A stretch of 64,000 nucleotides of DNA from the NCBI GenBank assembly GCA_965222745.1, contig CBDCUW010000002.1:372001-436000 (forward strand), written 5' to 3'. Under the pieces are notes generated by a model, which worked only from the letters and a program-made list of their open reading frames with translations, had not been told where the DNA came from and did no database searches. This stretch comes from CBDCUW01 sp965222745 (GTDB lineage: Bacteria > Planctomycetota > Planctomycetia > Pirellulales > Pirellulaceae). Positions within the stretch are counted from its first letter, which is position 1, and every line of letters begins with the position of its first letter. Shown piece after piece: positions 1 to 9,800 of the stretch. Both the position numbers and the translations under genes were made by a program.

Positions 1-1072
1 CGGGACGAAGCTCCTCCCATCGAGCGTCTTCGGAATCGGTAGATCGGCGATGCCAGCGAACGTTGGGAACAGATCGATCAGTTCGACAATCCCCTTGGTT
101 CGAGTGGCTGGTTTGACGAGCTTTGGATAGCGAACAATCAGTGGCACTCGCATGACTTCTTCGGACAGGTCGTGCTTTGCCCATTGGCCGCGCCAACCGA
201 GGTGAAAGCCGTGGTCGCTGGTGAAGAGGACGAGTGTGTTGTCGAGCAGATTCGACTCGCGGGCAAAATCCAACAGCCGACCGAGTTGTTCGTCCATGTG
301 TGAAACGGAAGCATAGTAAGCGCGTTGGGCAAGCCGCTGGTTCGCTTCGCTCATCTCGGTCCCGGGAACGTTGGCAGCGTGTCCGACAGGTGTTGCGTCT
401 TCGGGAGTTGGTTGAAGTGTGAAGCGGCTTGGATCGTGTTGATCAAAGTGCTTGGTCGTTAACACACACGGTTGATGCGGTTTGAAGAAACCGACTGCCG
501 CGAAGAACGGCTTCTTTGGATCACGTTCTTCACGAAGAAATCGAATCGCCCGCTCAGCAACTTTCCAATCGCGAGTTGTTTCCGGTGATTCAGCGATTTT
601 GTAACGGCTGACTCGTCGGCCAAGTTCGCCTTTGTCCTCGCGAATGACTCTCAAGCCATTGAAGGCTGAGTCCGTAAATTCGCCTCGAATGTCCCATGCC
701 TTTGGATCGATGAAGTGTTCTCCATGGTCGATCTTCCCAACCGAAAACATCTGGTACTCATGCTCTCGAAACCAGCGCCCCATCGTCATGGTTTCCGGAT
801 GCATCACAAAATGATTACGCCTCGCGTGCTTGTTATTGAGCCCCAGCATGAATGCCGTGCGACTCGGCGTGCAGACTGTTCCCTGCACGTAAGCGTAGAT
901 CGAAGCACATGCCTTCGGCGGCGAGCCGATCGATATTCGGCGTGATCGCGGCCTCATCGCCATAACAACCAATTCGCGTTGCCAGATCATCGGAAACGAT
1001 GAACAGAATGTTGGGACGCTCGACAGCGAATGCTGCATTCGGAAGGAACAGCCAGACAAAACCAACGAGCAT
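1..1072 (-). pseudogene. Sulfatase (formylglycine type), frameshifted and cut by window edge
   Basis: This encodes a secreted sulfatase that would remove sulfate esters from polysaccharides. Read on the minus strand, a signal peptide (MLVGFVWLFLPNAAFA) precedes the metal-binding RPNILFIVSDD motif, then LAAEGMCFD. Near 893-901 the frame shifts by one, and the next frame carries the formylglycine signature CTPSR, then GKIDHGEHF, KKPFFAAVGFFKPHQP and TSDHGFHLGWRG. That frame stays open to base 1, so the C-terminus lies outside the window. The start at 1072 is the Met nearest the signal peptide. Upstream Met codons at 1183 and 1210 would add an N-terminal tail encoded by a palindromic repeat. It neighbours a second broken sulfatase in the same orientation. 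The frameshift may be real decay or a sequencing error. Confidence 0.8.
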
Positions 1073-1103
1073 CAGTATCGAGGCGTATTCGCTCCCCCTT
1101 CTT

Positions 1104-1166
1104 CTCTGCGCCTTTGCGCCTCTGCGTGATGCAACAGTCCTCACGCAGAGGCGCAAAGGCGCAGAG
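1104..1166. repeat. Palindromic repeat family A, copy 1 (full)
   Basis: This is a perfect inverted repeat with 26-bp arms (1104-1129 and 1141-1166) around an 11-bp loop. The arms carry CTCTGCGCCTTTGCGCC followed by TCTGCGTGA. It lies just upstream of the signal peptide of the first sulfatase. Read through in that gene's frame it would encode a basic peptide with SRRGAKAQRR. Related copies are at 13141-13208 (full), 25426-25451 (half) and 26299-26324 (half). Confidence 0.9.
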
Positions 1167-1248
1167 GTTGAGTTGGTAGGCATGTTCGCCGGAATGTGAG
1201 CGTAACCCATTCGCTGGCGAGCGCGGCTACGTTATATTTGCGTGTTGT

Positions 1249-2219
1249 TCATAGAGCAACTACTACTGCTGTAGCCGAACTCGCAGAGAGTTCGGACGTT
1301 TGACCGTTGCGTACCGAAGTCTTGGCGATTTCGGCTACGTATTGTTTTAGTTCACCGGCACCCTGCTTCACGGCGAAATCTGGCGCACCGGTGGGGCGGT
1401 CTGGGACGGTGACCGGCGGAATCTTGTCAGGATCGTAGAGATCCCAATACTTCTTCACTTCTTCGGCGCGACGAACGGAAGATGCGGCTTCATGAAGCCG
1501 ACGGCGAGGAAAAACGGTTGCGGTTTGTCGTGTATTTCCCGCGCCTTCTTCAGCGCGGCAACCGCGACTTGGCCATCACCCGGCAGGTCGTCTGAGATGT
1601 CGGGCGCTTCGGTGGCCAGCCCGCGAACGAAATGCTTCGTCCACTGGTCGAGGTCGTCCGGGTTCTTCTTCACGTTGCGAAGGAACTTGTCGTTGGCTTC
1701 ATTGAACACCATTCGTGCGATTCGGACACCTTCGTCGGTGAAGTAATAACGAGGATTTGAGGCAAACCGCGGTGCAGACCAAGACACGGGATCCTGAAAA
1801 CTGTTGCCGACGTACGCTTTCTCCCACGAGCCGTGAAAGATCTTGCCGAACGACTGAGTGTAGTATCCGTTGTTTTTGAAGTGTTGCGGCAGCGTCACCG
1901 TGTCGGGGACGATCTTCCGCCAGTCCCGCGCGTTGCCTTTGAAGGAATCAGGACGCAGTCCCGTCAGCAGGCTCGCTCTCGACGGCATGCAAACGGCCCA
2001 CTGGCAATACGCCCGCTCGAACAACACGCCTTCTTTCGCGAGTCGATCAATGTTCGGACTCTTGATGTGAGTTGCTCCGTAACAACCCAGCTCCGGCCGC
2101 AGGTCGTCGACACCAATGAAGAGGATATTGGGGCGTTGGGTGCTTTCAGCTGTCGCAGTCGACATGCCCGCGAAACAAACAACGAAGGGCAGAATCATCC
2201 GGAGCAGATTCTGATTCAT
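1249..2219 (-). pseudogene. Iduronate-2-sulfatase-like sulfatase, frameshifted and C-terminally truncated
   Basis: This is a second formylglycine sulfatase, with signal peptide MNQNLLRMILPFVVCFAGM, metal motif RPNILFIGVDDLRPELGCYG, active-site CMPSR and KPQPFFLAVGFMKPHLPF. After about 255 residues the frame stops at VAPKK because GAAGAAGT is tandemly duplicated (1449-1464 on the plus strand). With one copy removed, the frame continues as APKKYWDLYDPDKIPP, as usual for this family. About 25 residues later the sequence runs into palindromic repeat B1 and ends, so the C-terminal part of the normal protein, including the second metal-binding region, is missing. The gene is therefore broken twice. 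The start at 2219 is the Met directly before the signal peptide. Confidence 0.85.
1271..1338. repeat. Palindromic repeat family B, copy 1
   Basis: This is an imperfect inverted repeat of the GTAGCCGAA...TTCGGCTAC type, with arms at about 1271-1298 and 1313-1338. It replaces the expected C-terminal half of the second sulfatase gene. The sulfatase frame reads through it and ends at 1249 in repeat-encoded residues. Related copies lie at 4767-4883, 7961-8027, 9333-9397 and 13255-13312. Confidence 0.8.
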
Positions 2220-2348
2220 GGTTTTTCCTTCGGTCGTTGAATTGAACCGCGCAGGCTGCGTAGAGCGTCTATCGAGTGATCGGCGCGCGAGCATCGTTGC
2301 CTTGTCTTTAGGCGAAAGAGGCATCGGTGAATTGTTTTGAAACCACCT

Positions 2349-3521
2349 CTAGGAGGTACGGACATTCGAGTGGTTTGTGCGAAACTCTTTGGGCGTCATT
2401 CCTTCTGAGCGGCGAAAGACCGCGTGCAAATTCTCAACGTGGCGGAAGCCGCTGCGGGAGGCGATCTCGGCGAGGGGCAAGTCGGTGGTGAGCAGCAATT
2501 CTTTCACGTGAGCAATGCGGCGACGGTGGATTTCGCTGTAGGGAGACCGACCGATCGCGTCTTGGAAGCGGACTTCCAACGTTTTGCGGGAAACGCCGAC
2601 ATGGCCCAACAAGTCGCTGACGTTCATCGGCTCACGAATGTGGTCGCGGATGAAACGAATTGCGTCGGCAACCAACTCGTCGTCCGTGGCGATGACATCC
2701 GTGGACTGACGGTGGACGACTCCCGTAGGCTCTATCAGGATCGGTCGTTTGGGCGGCTTGCGACCGCGCATGAGTTTGTCGAGAAGGCGAGCGCCTTCAA
2801 AGCCCAGACGCTCAAAGTTGAGTTGAATGCTCGACTGAGTGGGCGTCGAGATTTCACATAGCATTTCGTCGTTGTCGACACCTATGATGGCCACGTCTTC
2901 AGGAATATCTAAGCAGGCAATCCGCGCCGCATCGACGATGTGGGACGCTCGAAGATCGTTGCAGGCCATGATGCCGACGGGATGAGGGAGCACGGACAGC
3001 CAGTCCGCCAGATGTCGCTGTGCTTGATGCCACAGGCGGTCTTTCTTTTGTCGCGGCCAGACATAGCTCTGTGACGAGAACCCAGCGGCGCGAACGGTCT
3101 TTGTGAAGTTGTCGCAACGAACGGACTCCCAGACCTTCGCTGGCGGATGTGCCGGTCCCCAGCCACAAAATGCGAAATTGCGAAAACCGCAGCCAAGCAA
3201 ATGTTCAGCGGCCATGACGCCGACTCGCTGCTGATGGTTCGAGATTTGCCACGGAAACAGATCGGGAATGACGTAGCCAAGATCAACCGCCGGGATTCCG
3301 CTGCGCAGGACTTTATCGGCAAGCCGTCGCGAGTGAACTCGCACGATCAGGCCGTCCGCGTCCCAACGACCAACGTCGACGAGTGAGCCGTCGGGTCCAC
3401 TCGGTTCCATGTAGAGCGACCACGGCCCATGCCCGTGAGTGTAATTGGCAATGCCGCGCAGCAGGCCGCGACCAAACGAGCTTGACGTTTCAATGAGCAG
3501 TGCGACGCGTGGTTGTTTCAT
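2349..3521 (-). CDS. XylR-like AraC-family transcriptional regulator
   Basis: This is a 390-residue DNA-binding regulator. The N-terminal two thirds are a LacI/periplasmic-binding-like sensor domain that starts PRVALLIETSSSFGRGLLRG, with the typical late motif PEDVAIIGVDNDEMLCE. The last ~100 residues are an AraC-type double helix-turn-helix (NVSDLLGHVGVSRKTLE, then LAEIASRSGFRHVENLHAVF). The family includes E. coli XylR and many planctomycete sugar-responsive regulators. It probably controls the surrounding polysaccharide genes, because it is divergent from the DUF4886 gene and just upstream of the sulfatases. Its ligand cannot be read from the sequence. The start at 3521 gives the family-typical N-terminus MKQPRVALLIE; an extra ~66 residues upstream would be unlike the family. 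Confidence 0.9.
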   Translation of the reverse strand: MKQPRVALLIETSSSFGRGLLRGIANYTHGHGPWSLYMEPSGPDGSLVDVGRWDADGLIVRVHSRRLADKVLRSGIPAVDLGYVIPDLFPWQISNHQQRVGVMAAEHLLGCGFRNFAFCGWGPAHPPAKVWESVRCDNFTKTVRAAGFSSQSYVWPRQKKDRLWHQAQRHLADWLSVLPHPVGIMACNDLRASHIVDAARIACLDIPEDVAIIGVDNDEMLCEISTPTQSSIQLNFERLGFEGARLLDKLMRGRKPPKRPILIEPTGVVHRQSTDVIATDDELVADAIRFIRDHIREPMNVSDLLGHVGVSRKTLEVRFQDAIGRSPYSEIHRRRIAHVKELLLTTDLPLAEIASRSGFRHVENLHAVFRRSEGMTPKEFRTNHSNVRTS

Positions 3522-3542
3522 GCGAGACGGTTGGATGTGAAG

Positions 3543-3609
3543 TACGATGGCTTTCCAAAGCCGTCGCGAAGACATGCGGATGGATCGACGGGCTTGGAAG
3601 CCCATCGTA
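3543..3609. repeat. Palindromic repeat family D
   Basis: The arms are TACGATGGCTTTCC.. at 3543-3566 and ..GGAAGCCCATCGTA at 3586-3609. They are nearly perfect complements separated by 19 bp. The repeat lies in the divergent region between the XylR-like regulator and the DUF4886 gene. It could be a regulatory cruciform or a mobile palindrome; no second copy was seen in the window. Confidence 0.7.
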
Positions 3610-3791
3610 TGGAGATGAGGTACGCATATTCGTATCAAGAATACGCATTCTAGCACTACGCAACAGAAATTGTCATCAGGACAATGTCTGATGGAGTACG
3701 TCCAGTCCAACGACAACAATCATTGGGCTCAGCCCAATCGTTTCGAAGGAACAGCATCCGAAAGATCGCAAACGTATGGAATCGGCTACCG

Positions 3792-4853
3792 ATGTTTTCA
3801 AGTGACCAGTCCCGAATTACGAGCCCCGGACACAGGCGACAGCAAGACACGGCGCGATTCGCGACAAGCCTTGTTCTGTGTCTCGTGCCGTTTCTGGAAT
3901 CGATAGCGCCAGCGGCAGTGGCAGCGGAAGATGCGAAAGCGCTGTCTATTCTGGCGGTGGGAAATAGCTTCACGCGAAACGCGACGAACTACTTGCCCGC
4001 GATCGTCGAGGCGTCAAGAGACAATAAGTTGGTGCTGGACACGGCGGCCATTGGCGGCGGGCCTCTGGCGCGACACTGGCAAGGCGTTGAAGCTTACGAA
4101 GCAGATTCGACCGATCCCAAAGGCCGAATTTACGGCAACAAGAGTCTGCACGACAAACTGACGGCTCGTAGATGGGACTACGTCACCATTCAGCAAAACA
4201 GTTACCTAAGCACCGACCCGGCAACCTATCGTCCGTATGCGGCTAAGCTTGCGGCGTACATCCGCAAACACGCGCCGACCGCTGAAGTTGTGATGCACCA
4301 AACATGGGCTTACCGCGCCGACGATCGTCGCTTTACGCCGAACAGTCGGACGCAGGAGGAAATGTACCGAAAGCTGACGGAAGCTTACCAGACAATTGCC
4401 GGAGAGATCTCCGTCAAGAAAACCATTCCCGTCGGCCTCGCGTTCCGAACCGCGCGACAGGAGAAGGAACGAGTATTCACGTTTCCCGATCCGGACTTTG
4501 ATTACAAGAACGCTGTCTATCCTGCCCTCCCCAATCAAGACTACTCGCTCAACATCGGCTGGCGATGGAGCAAGGGCAAGCTTCGACTGGACACACATCA
4601 CGCAAACGCTCGCGGCCAGTATCTGGCCGCATCTGTGTGGTTTGGGTTTTTCTTTGAGACAGACGTGCGCAAGAACTCTTATGCACCGCCGGAACTCGAC
4701 GAGCAGGATGCTGCCTTTCTACGGAAAATCGCCCACCGCGTGACAATTGGAGATGTCGAGCGGGACGTAGCGGCTTCCGAACTCTTGCGAGTCCGGCTAC
4801 ACGATCCACGTAGCGGAAGTCGCCAAGACTTTCGTCACGCTGGAAGAGAATAA
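3792..4853 (+). CDS. DUF4886 domain protein, probably secreted
   Basis: This is a secreted protein of the DUF4886 family, which resembles SGNH-type hydrolases. The hydrophobic segment FATSLVLCLVPFLESIAP is followed by LSILAVGNSFTRN, whose GNS with Ser matches the SGNH block-I nucleophile pattern. Later, RLDTHHANARGQYLAA places a candidate catalytic His near the C-terminus. Substrates of the family are not established. The start at 3792 gives a short N-region before the signal peptide; an upstream ATG at 3684 is possible. The last ~30 residues (from VAASELLRVRLH) are encoded by palindromic repeat B2, so the tail appears acquired. The gene lies in a secreted-protein cluster on the plus strand. 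Confidence 0.75.
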   Translation: MFSSDQSRITSPGHRRQQDTARFATSLVLCLVPFLESIAPAAVAAEDAKALSILAVGNSFTRNATNYLPAIVEASRDNKLVLDTAAIGGGPLARHWQGVEAYEADSTDPKGRIYGNKSLHDKLTARRWDYVTIQQNSYLSTDPATYRPYAAKLAAYIRKHAPTAEVVMHQTWAYRADDRRFTPNSRTQEEMYRKLTEAYQTIAGEISVKKTIPVGLAFRTARQEKERVFTFPDPDFDYKNAVYPALPNQDYSLNIGWRWSKGKLRLDTHHANARGQYLAASVWFGFFFETDVRKNSYAPPELDEQDAAFLRKIAHRVTIGDVERDVAASELLRVRLHDPRSGSRQDFRHAGRE

Positions 4854-4883
4854 TGATCGAAACTCTTGGCGAGTTCCGCTACG
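4767..4883. repeat. Palindromic repeat family B, copy 2
   Basis: The unit begins GTAGCGG at 4767. Its main arms are at 4809-4834 (CGTAGCGGAAGTCGCC..) and 4858-4883 (..GGCGAGTTCCGCTACG), about 24 of 26 positions complementary. The stop codon of the DUF4886 gene falls between the arms, so the repeat encodes that protein's C-terminal tail. Confidence 0.85.
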
Positions 4884-4908
4884 ACTTGAGCCTGACACGA
4901 GTAACACA

Positions 4909-6834
4909 ATGAACAGACCAACAATCGCACTCACCGTCATCAGCGCATCGCTGCTCTCATCGGACGTCAACGCTCAGGACAATCAATCGTTCACGCGCGT
5001 CGAAGCGGCAAGCTTCCTGTCAGCGATGGCTGATGACGTCGAGCGTTGGCATCTCAAGAGCGATCCCAAGTCCGAGCAGACAGGAACGCTCAATGAATTC
5101 GTGATTCGGACGAAACTGAAGGGCGACAGGCTACCAGAAACCGATCAGGGACAGTGGGGCCAATGGGTGCAAGCCAGCCTCGGCGACACTTACCACAGCG
5201 GCGCTTACTACACGGCCGCGATGGTGCAGGCATGGCGGGCGACCGGTGACGAGCGATATCGCAAAGCAGCCGGGACGCAGATGTTGCCGCTCATCGTGCG
5301 CATGGCGCGCAACAGCGACACGCTCTTTCCTGAGCAAATCCCCACGATCCGTGCGGGAGTCAAGCTGAAGATTGAGCGGCCGATGAAGGGCTACATCCCT
5401 TTCTGGTGGGACGATGGCTCTTCGGTGTCTCTCTCAAAAAACGGCGAGAGAATCGAGGACAAGCAACCGATCGTCGGATCGCCTGAGTCGAACCCTGACA
5501 ATCGTCGGTTTGGCTACCCAAAGAAAATCAGCCAGCATCTGGCACAGTCGCTCGGTGTGATGTTTTTGGAAGCACATTGGATGCAACCCGAGGACAAGGA
5601 GTTGATTGAGGCGGTTCGGCTGCATCAGGAGTTCTACGCGGCGGTGTCTCCATGGGGGAAGATGTGGACGGTTGCGGGAGTTGCCGGCCGCGTGTGCGAA
5701 AATGATAACTGGCTACGATCGGCCAACGCTCATCTCTCGCCCCGGCAAGCCGCACTCAACTGCCGCACGTATGCCGAGAGCGAACGCGACAAGCGCTTTC
5801 AAGCCCCGTCGTTTGCCGATGGGACACACTACCGATACTACGCCGATCTGGCCAAACACGACGGAAAGCTCAGCGAGGAGAATGCACTATTTCTGATTGC
5901 GAATGGTTTGAATCACTCACTCATCACCGAAGCGTGGAGCGACAAGCCCGCCTTCGAACCGGGGCTCGAACGGTACGATCGAGGACGGGGAACGTGGTTC
6001 ATCAAGAACGGGAAACCGGTGCGCTACCGATCGGTAAGAGACGTGCCCCTCGGCTCGCGCGTTGGCCCACAACACTTAGCCATCACGGCTCTGGCACTAC
6101 AGGCGATCCGCGAGAAAGGCGATGTTTGGGATCAGTTGCCAGCCAGCGACTTTCCCGATGACCTGATCGTTCCGATTGATCAACTCACGGAACCGGGAGA
6201 ATCTGCGTGGAGCAAACCTTGGCGAAGCGGAGCCAACACGCTGGAGATCGCAGCTCATCGCCACAGCCTGCGCGTGCGAGGAACGATCACCGGCGAGTCC
6301 GTCACATTCAGCCTTCACCATCTTTCAGATCGCGAACGAGAAGGCCGCAAACCGACCGGCCGGTTTACGATCAACAGCAACGGAAATGTGACCGCTGAAA
6401 ACGACCTGAAAGAGAAGCTGCTCGTTGCGGCAAAAGAGATCGTCGCGCAGGACGGTGGTTTCACGTTCACAATCGATGTGCCGTACACCCGTATGAAGGA
6501 CCAGAGTGAGTGGATCAACGGTGCCGACCATCATCGTTACAAGATCGCGGCGGGCAACAAGACGAAGACGCTTTATTTGTTGACGCCGTCGAAGATCGCG
6601 GCGCACTGGATGGAGCAGCATCTCGTTCGCGGTCTGCGAAACTGGAAGAACGTCTTCGACGAAAAAGGGTATATCCCCGGTGCGCTCAACCATCGCGTCG
6701 AATGGGGCAATGCCGACAAACGCAACATCTCGCATCTTTACGGTTACGCGTTCCTCTCGACCGCGAGCGCTCAGTATCTGATTTACCTTGACGGTAAGAA
6801 TTACTGGGATTTGCTGGAGAACGCGAGGAAGTGA
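4909..6834 (+). CDS. Large secreted protein of unknown function
   Basis: This is a 641-residue protein with a short signal peptide (IALTVISASLLSSDVNAQ). I do not recognise the family with certainty. The middle is helix-rich with WGQWVQASLGDTYHSGAYY, YIPFWWDDGSSVS and WTVAGVAGRVCENDNWL, suggestive of an alpha/alpha-toroid carbohydrate-active enzyme. The last ~200 residues look beta-rich and may be an accessory domain. It sits between DUF4886 and the esterase-DUF1592 fusion, with which it overlaps by TGATG, so translation is probably coupled. A role in polysaccharide breakdown is inferred from context only. Confidence 0.7.
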   Translation: MNRPTIALTVISASLLSSDVNAQDNQSFTRVEAASFLSAMADDVERWHLKSDPKSEQTGTLNEFVIRTKLKGDRLPETDQGQWGQWVQASLGDTYHSGAYYTAAMVQAWRATGDERYRKAAGTQMLPLIVRMARNSDTLFPEQIPTIRAGVKLKIERPMKGYIPFWWDDGSSVSLSKNGERIEDKQPIVGSPESNPDNRRFGYPKKISQHLAQSLGVMFLEAHWMQPEDKELIEAVRLHQEFYAAVSPWGKMWTVAGVAGRVCENDNWLRSANAHLSPRQAALNCRTYAESERDKRFQAPSFADGTHYRYYADLAKHDGKLSEENALFLIANGLNHSLITEAWSDKPAFEPGLERYDRGRGTWFIKNGKPVRYRSVRDVPLGSRVGPQHLAITALALQAIREKGDVWDQLPASDFPDDLIVPIDQLTEPGESAWSKPWRSGANTLEIAAHRHSLRVRGTITGESVTFSLHHLSDREREGRKPTGRFTINSNGNVTAENDLKEKLLVAAKEIVAQDGGFTFTIDVPYTRMKDQSEWINGADHHRYKIAAGNKTKTLYLLTPSKIAAHWMEQHLVRGLRNWKNVFDEKGYIPGALNHRVEWGNADKRNISHLYGYAFLSTASAQYLIYLDGKNYWDLLENARK

Positions 6835-9800
6835 TGACAATCAACTTGATACCGGAAACAGCCGTGCGTTTCCTCATTCACGACACTCTCATCGCGATCG
6901 CATTGTTGCTGGCAGCGACAACCGCTTTCGGACAGGTGCCTGAGGCAACGTCCGCGAGCAACAAAGCTCTGAAACTGATGCTGCGCAGGTATCCACGCAG
7001 CGATGCGGACAAGAACGGCGAACTCACTCGTACTGAGCTGAATCGCTTTCGCGAAAAGTACGTTGGCATCAAGCCGACTCACCGAAACATTCACTACGGC
7101 GAACATGAAAAGCAGACGTTCGATCTCTGGCTCGCGGAGTCAAAGACCGGCAAGCCGACGCCGTTGGTCCTATTCATACACGGTGGCGGGTTCCGCGGCG
7201 GCGACAAGGACAAAGCGAAGAACGAACCGGTTGGAATCTATCTGGAAGCAGGCGTTTCCTATGCTTCGCTGAACTATCGGCTCACTGATGTGGGCCCTTA
7301 TCCGATGCAGCATCGCGACTGCGCCCGCGCTATGCAGTCCATCCGGCATCGCGCCAAAGAGTGGAACATCGACCCGAACCGCATTGCCTGTTCAGGCGGA
7401 TCCGCCGGGGCGGGCATCTCGCTGTGGCTGGCCTTTCACGACGACCTCGCCGATCCGACCAGCAAAGACCCCGCGGCCCGACAGTCCACTCGGCTAACTG
7501 CTGTGGCAACCAGCAACGGCCAAAGCACGTACGATCTTCACGAGTTCCGCAAGATTTTCAGGCTTCCCACCCTGAAGATGCACGAAGCGCTTTATGCGTT
7601 TTACGACGTCGAGAACGAAGCCGACTGGGACAGTGATCAAGTGAAACAACGGATGGTTGATGCTTCAGCCATCACGCACTTCGACAAATCGGACCGCGTA
7701 CCGGTGATGCTCAAGTACGACTCATCAGGACCGGCTCGCGTCACCATGCAGACCAATCCCTCGGCGTGGGTCCATCACATCAAGTTGGGCCGGCATCTCA
7801 AAGAGAAAATGGACCAGCATAATGTCGAATGCCAAGTCTACGGAGGCGTTCAAAAAGTCCCCGGTGATTACATTGACCAACACGATTTTTTGATTCAAAA
7901 GCTCTCCGAAGCCGTCGCGACAGGAAAGAAGGTCTCGCAAACAAGTCAACCGCGCATGCCCGTAGCGGAAGTCGAGGAGGCTTCCGACAAGCGGAGGAAA
8001 CTGAACCTCTTGGCGAGTTCCGCTACGCGACTCATGCCAACATACAAGCAAGACATTCAGCCCCTGCTCGCCCGGTACTGCTTCGATTGCCACGGGAAAG
8101 ACAAGGCCGAGGCCAAGTTGCGTCTGGATGCGATGTCTCCGGAATTTGCCAACACCAGAGTTGCCGAACAATGGCAGGAGGTGCTTCACAGACTGGAGCA
8201 GGGGGAAATGCCGCCCGAGGAAAGTGCCCAACCCAACGCCGATCAACTGCAAACGATGACACAATGGTTGCGCGAAGAACTGACATCGGCGGCGACAGCC
8301 AAACGGCAAAGCGGGCGCATTGCGCTGAGGCGACTAAACCGTCGCGAGTATGGCAACACGATGCGAGATCTGTTGAGAGTCGATCTGGATTACACACGTG
8401 ATTTGCCTCCCGACCCCGTCTCCAAGGATGGATTCAGGAATGACGGAAGTGTCCTGAGCATGTCGACGTTTCAGATGGAGTGTTACGTTCAGGCGGCGCG
8501 GATGGGGTTGGGCAAAGCCATCGTCACGGGAGAGGCTCCGCCGGTGATTCGCGTCACAGCCCGGAATTCACAAAAGGGAGAGAAGGATCCCAAACGGGTC
8601 AAGCAGGCCGACGGAAACGTGGTCCCCGCCGGGGCGAACTTTTTCGTGCGACTTAACGAGTTTCCAAAGGAGGGCGAAGTTGTTGTCCGCGTTCACGCCA
8701 AGGCCGACAGCCCACCCGATGCGGCTTACCCGCGCTTGCTGGTCACGTTGGGAGTGCGCGGTTTTCAGGAAACGCCCCATGCCGGGGCTGTTCTGGGAGA
8801 AGTCAACGTGCAACCCGGAGGAGAAGTGCAGACGTTTGAGTTTCGGCGAAGAATCGAAACGTGCCCGCAACCGGGCCACAACCCCAAGTATCCGGGGATG
8901 TTGATCACGTTGCTGCATCAGGACGAACATGCGGCCGGGAACACTGCCGCAGGCAAACGGAAATCGAAGTCGGCATCCAGCGCCACCGTCACGATCGAGT
9001 CGGTGGAGTTTGCAGGACCGGTGTCCGAATCGTGGCCACCGGCGCATCATCGGCGGATTCTGTTTCCTCGCAAAGAGTCGGAACCTGAATCGCACTACGT
9101 TCGCGGCGTCATCAGAAAGTTCATGGAACGCGCCTATCGTCGGCCCGCTACCGACCCGGAGGTGAGCGTGATGGAACAGTTCTTTCGACAGGCTCGTGAA
9201 ACTCGCTCGTTGGAACAGGCGATCCGTGAAACCTTGACGGTCGTGTTGATTTCACCCGAATTCCTCTATCTCAACGAACTGAAAACAAAGCCTGCTGCAG
9301 CGGAGAGGATCACGGCGGTAGTTTCAAAACCTGTAGCGGAAGTCGCGGAGACTTTCGACAAGCGGAGGAAACCGAAACGCTTGGCGAGGTCCGCTACTAC
9401 CGCAGAGCAGATAAGCGATTACGAGTTAGCTTCACGTTTGTCGTATTTCCTGTGGAGTACGATGCCCGACGATGAACTGTTTCAGCTTGCTAAGTCCGGC
9501 ACACTCCGCGACGACGCCGTTCTCAAGAAGCAAGTGCGGCGCATGATTCAGGATGAGAAATCGCAGCAATTCGTCACCCAATTCACCAATCAATGGTTGG
9601 CGCTATCGGGACTCGAAAGTTTGGCGGTCAACCCGGACTTCTATCCCGGTTTCGACAGCACGCTGCGAGTTGATATGCGGGGCGAAACGGAAGCCTTCTT
9701 CGCGGAAGTCCTGCGGAATAATCTGAGTTGTCTTGAATTTATTGACTCTGATTTTTGCATGCTCAACCACCGTCTGGCGAGACATTACGGCATCGCCGGC

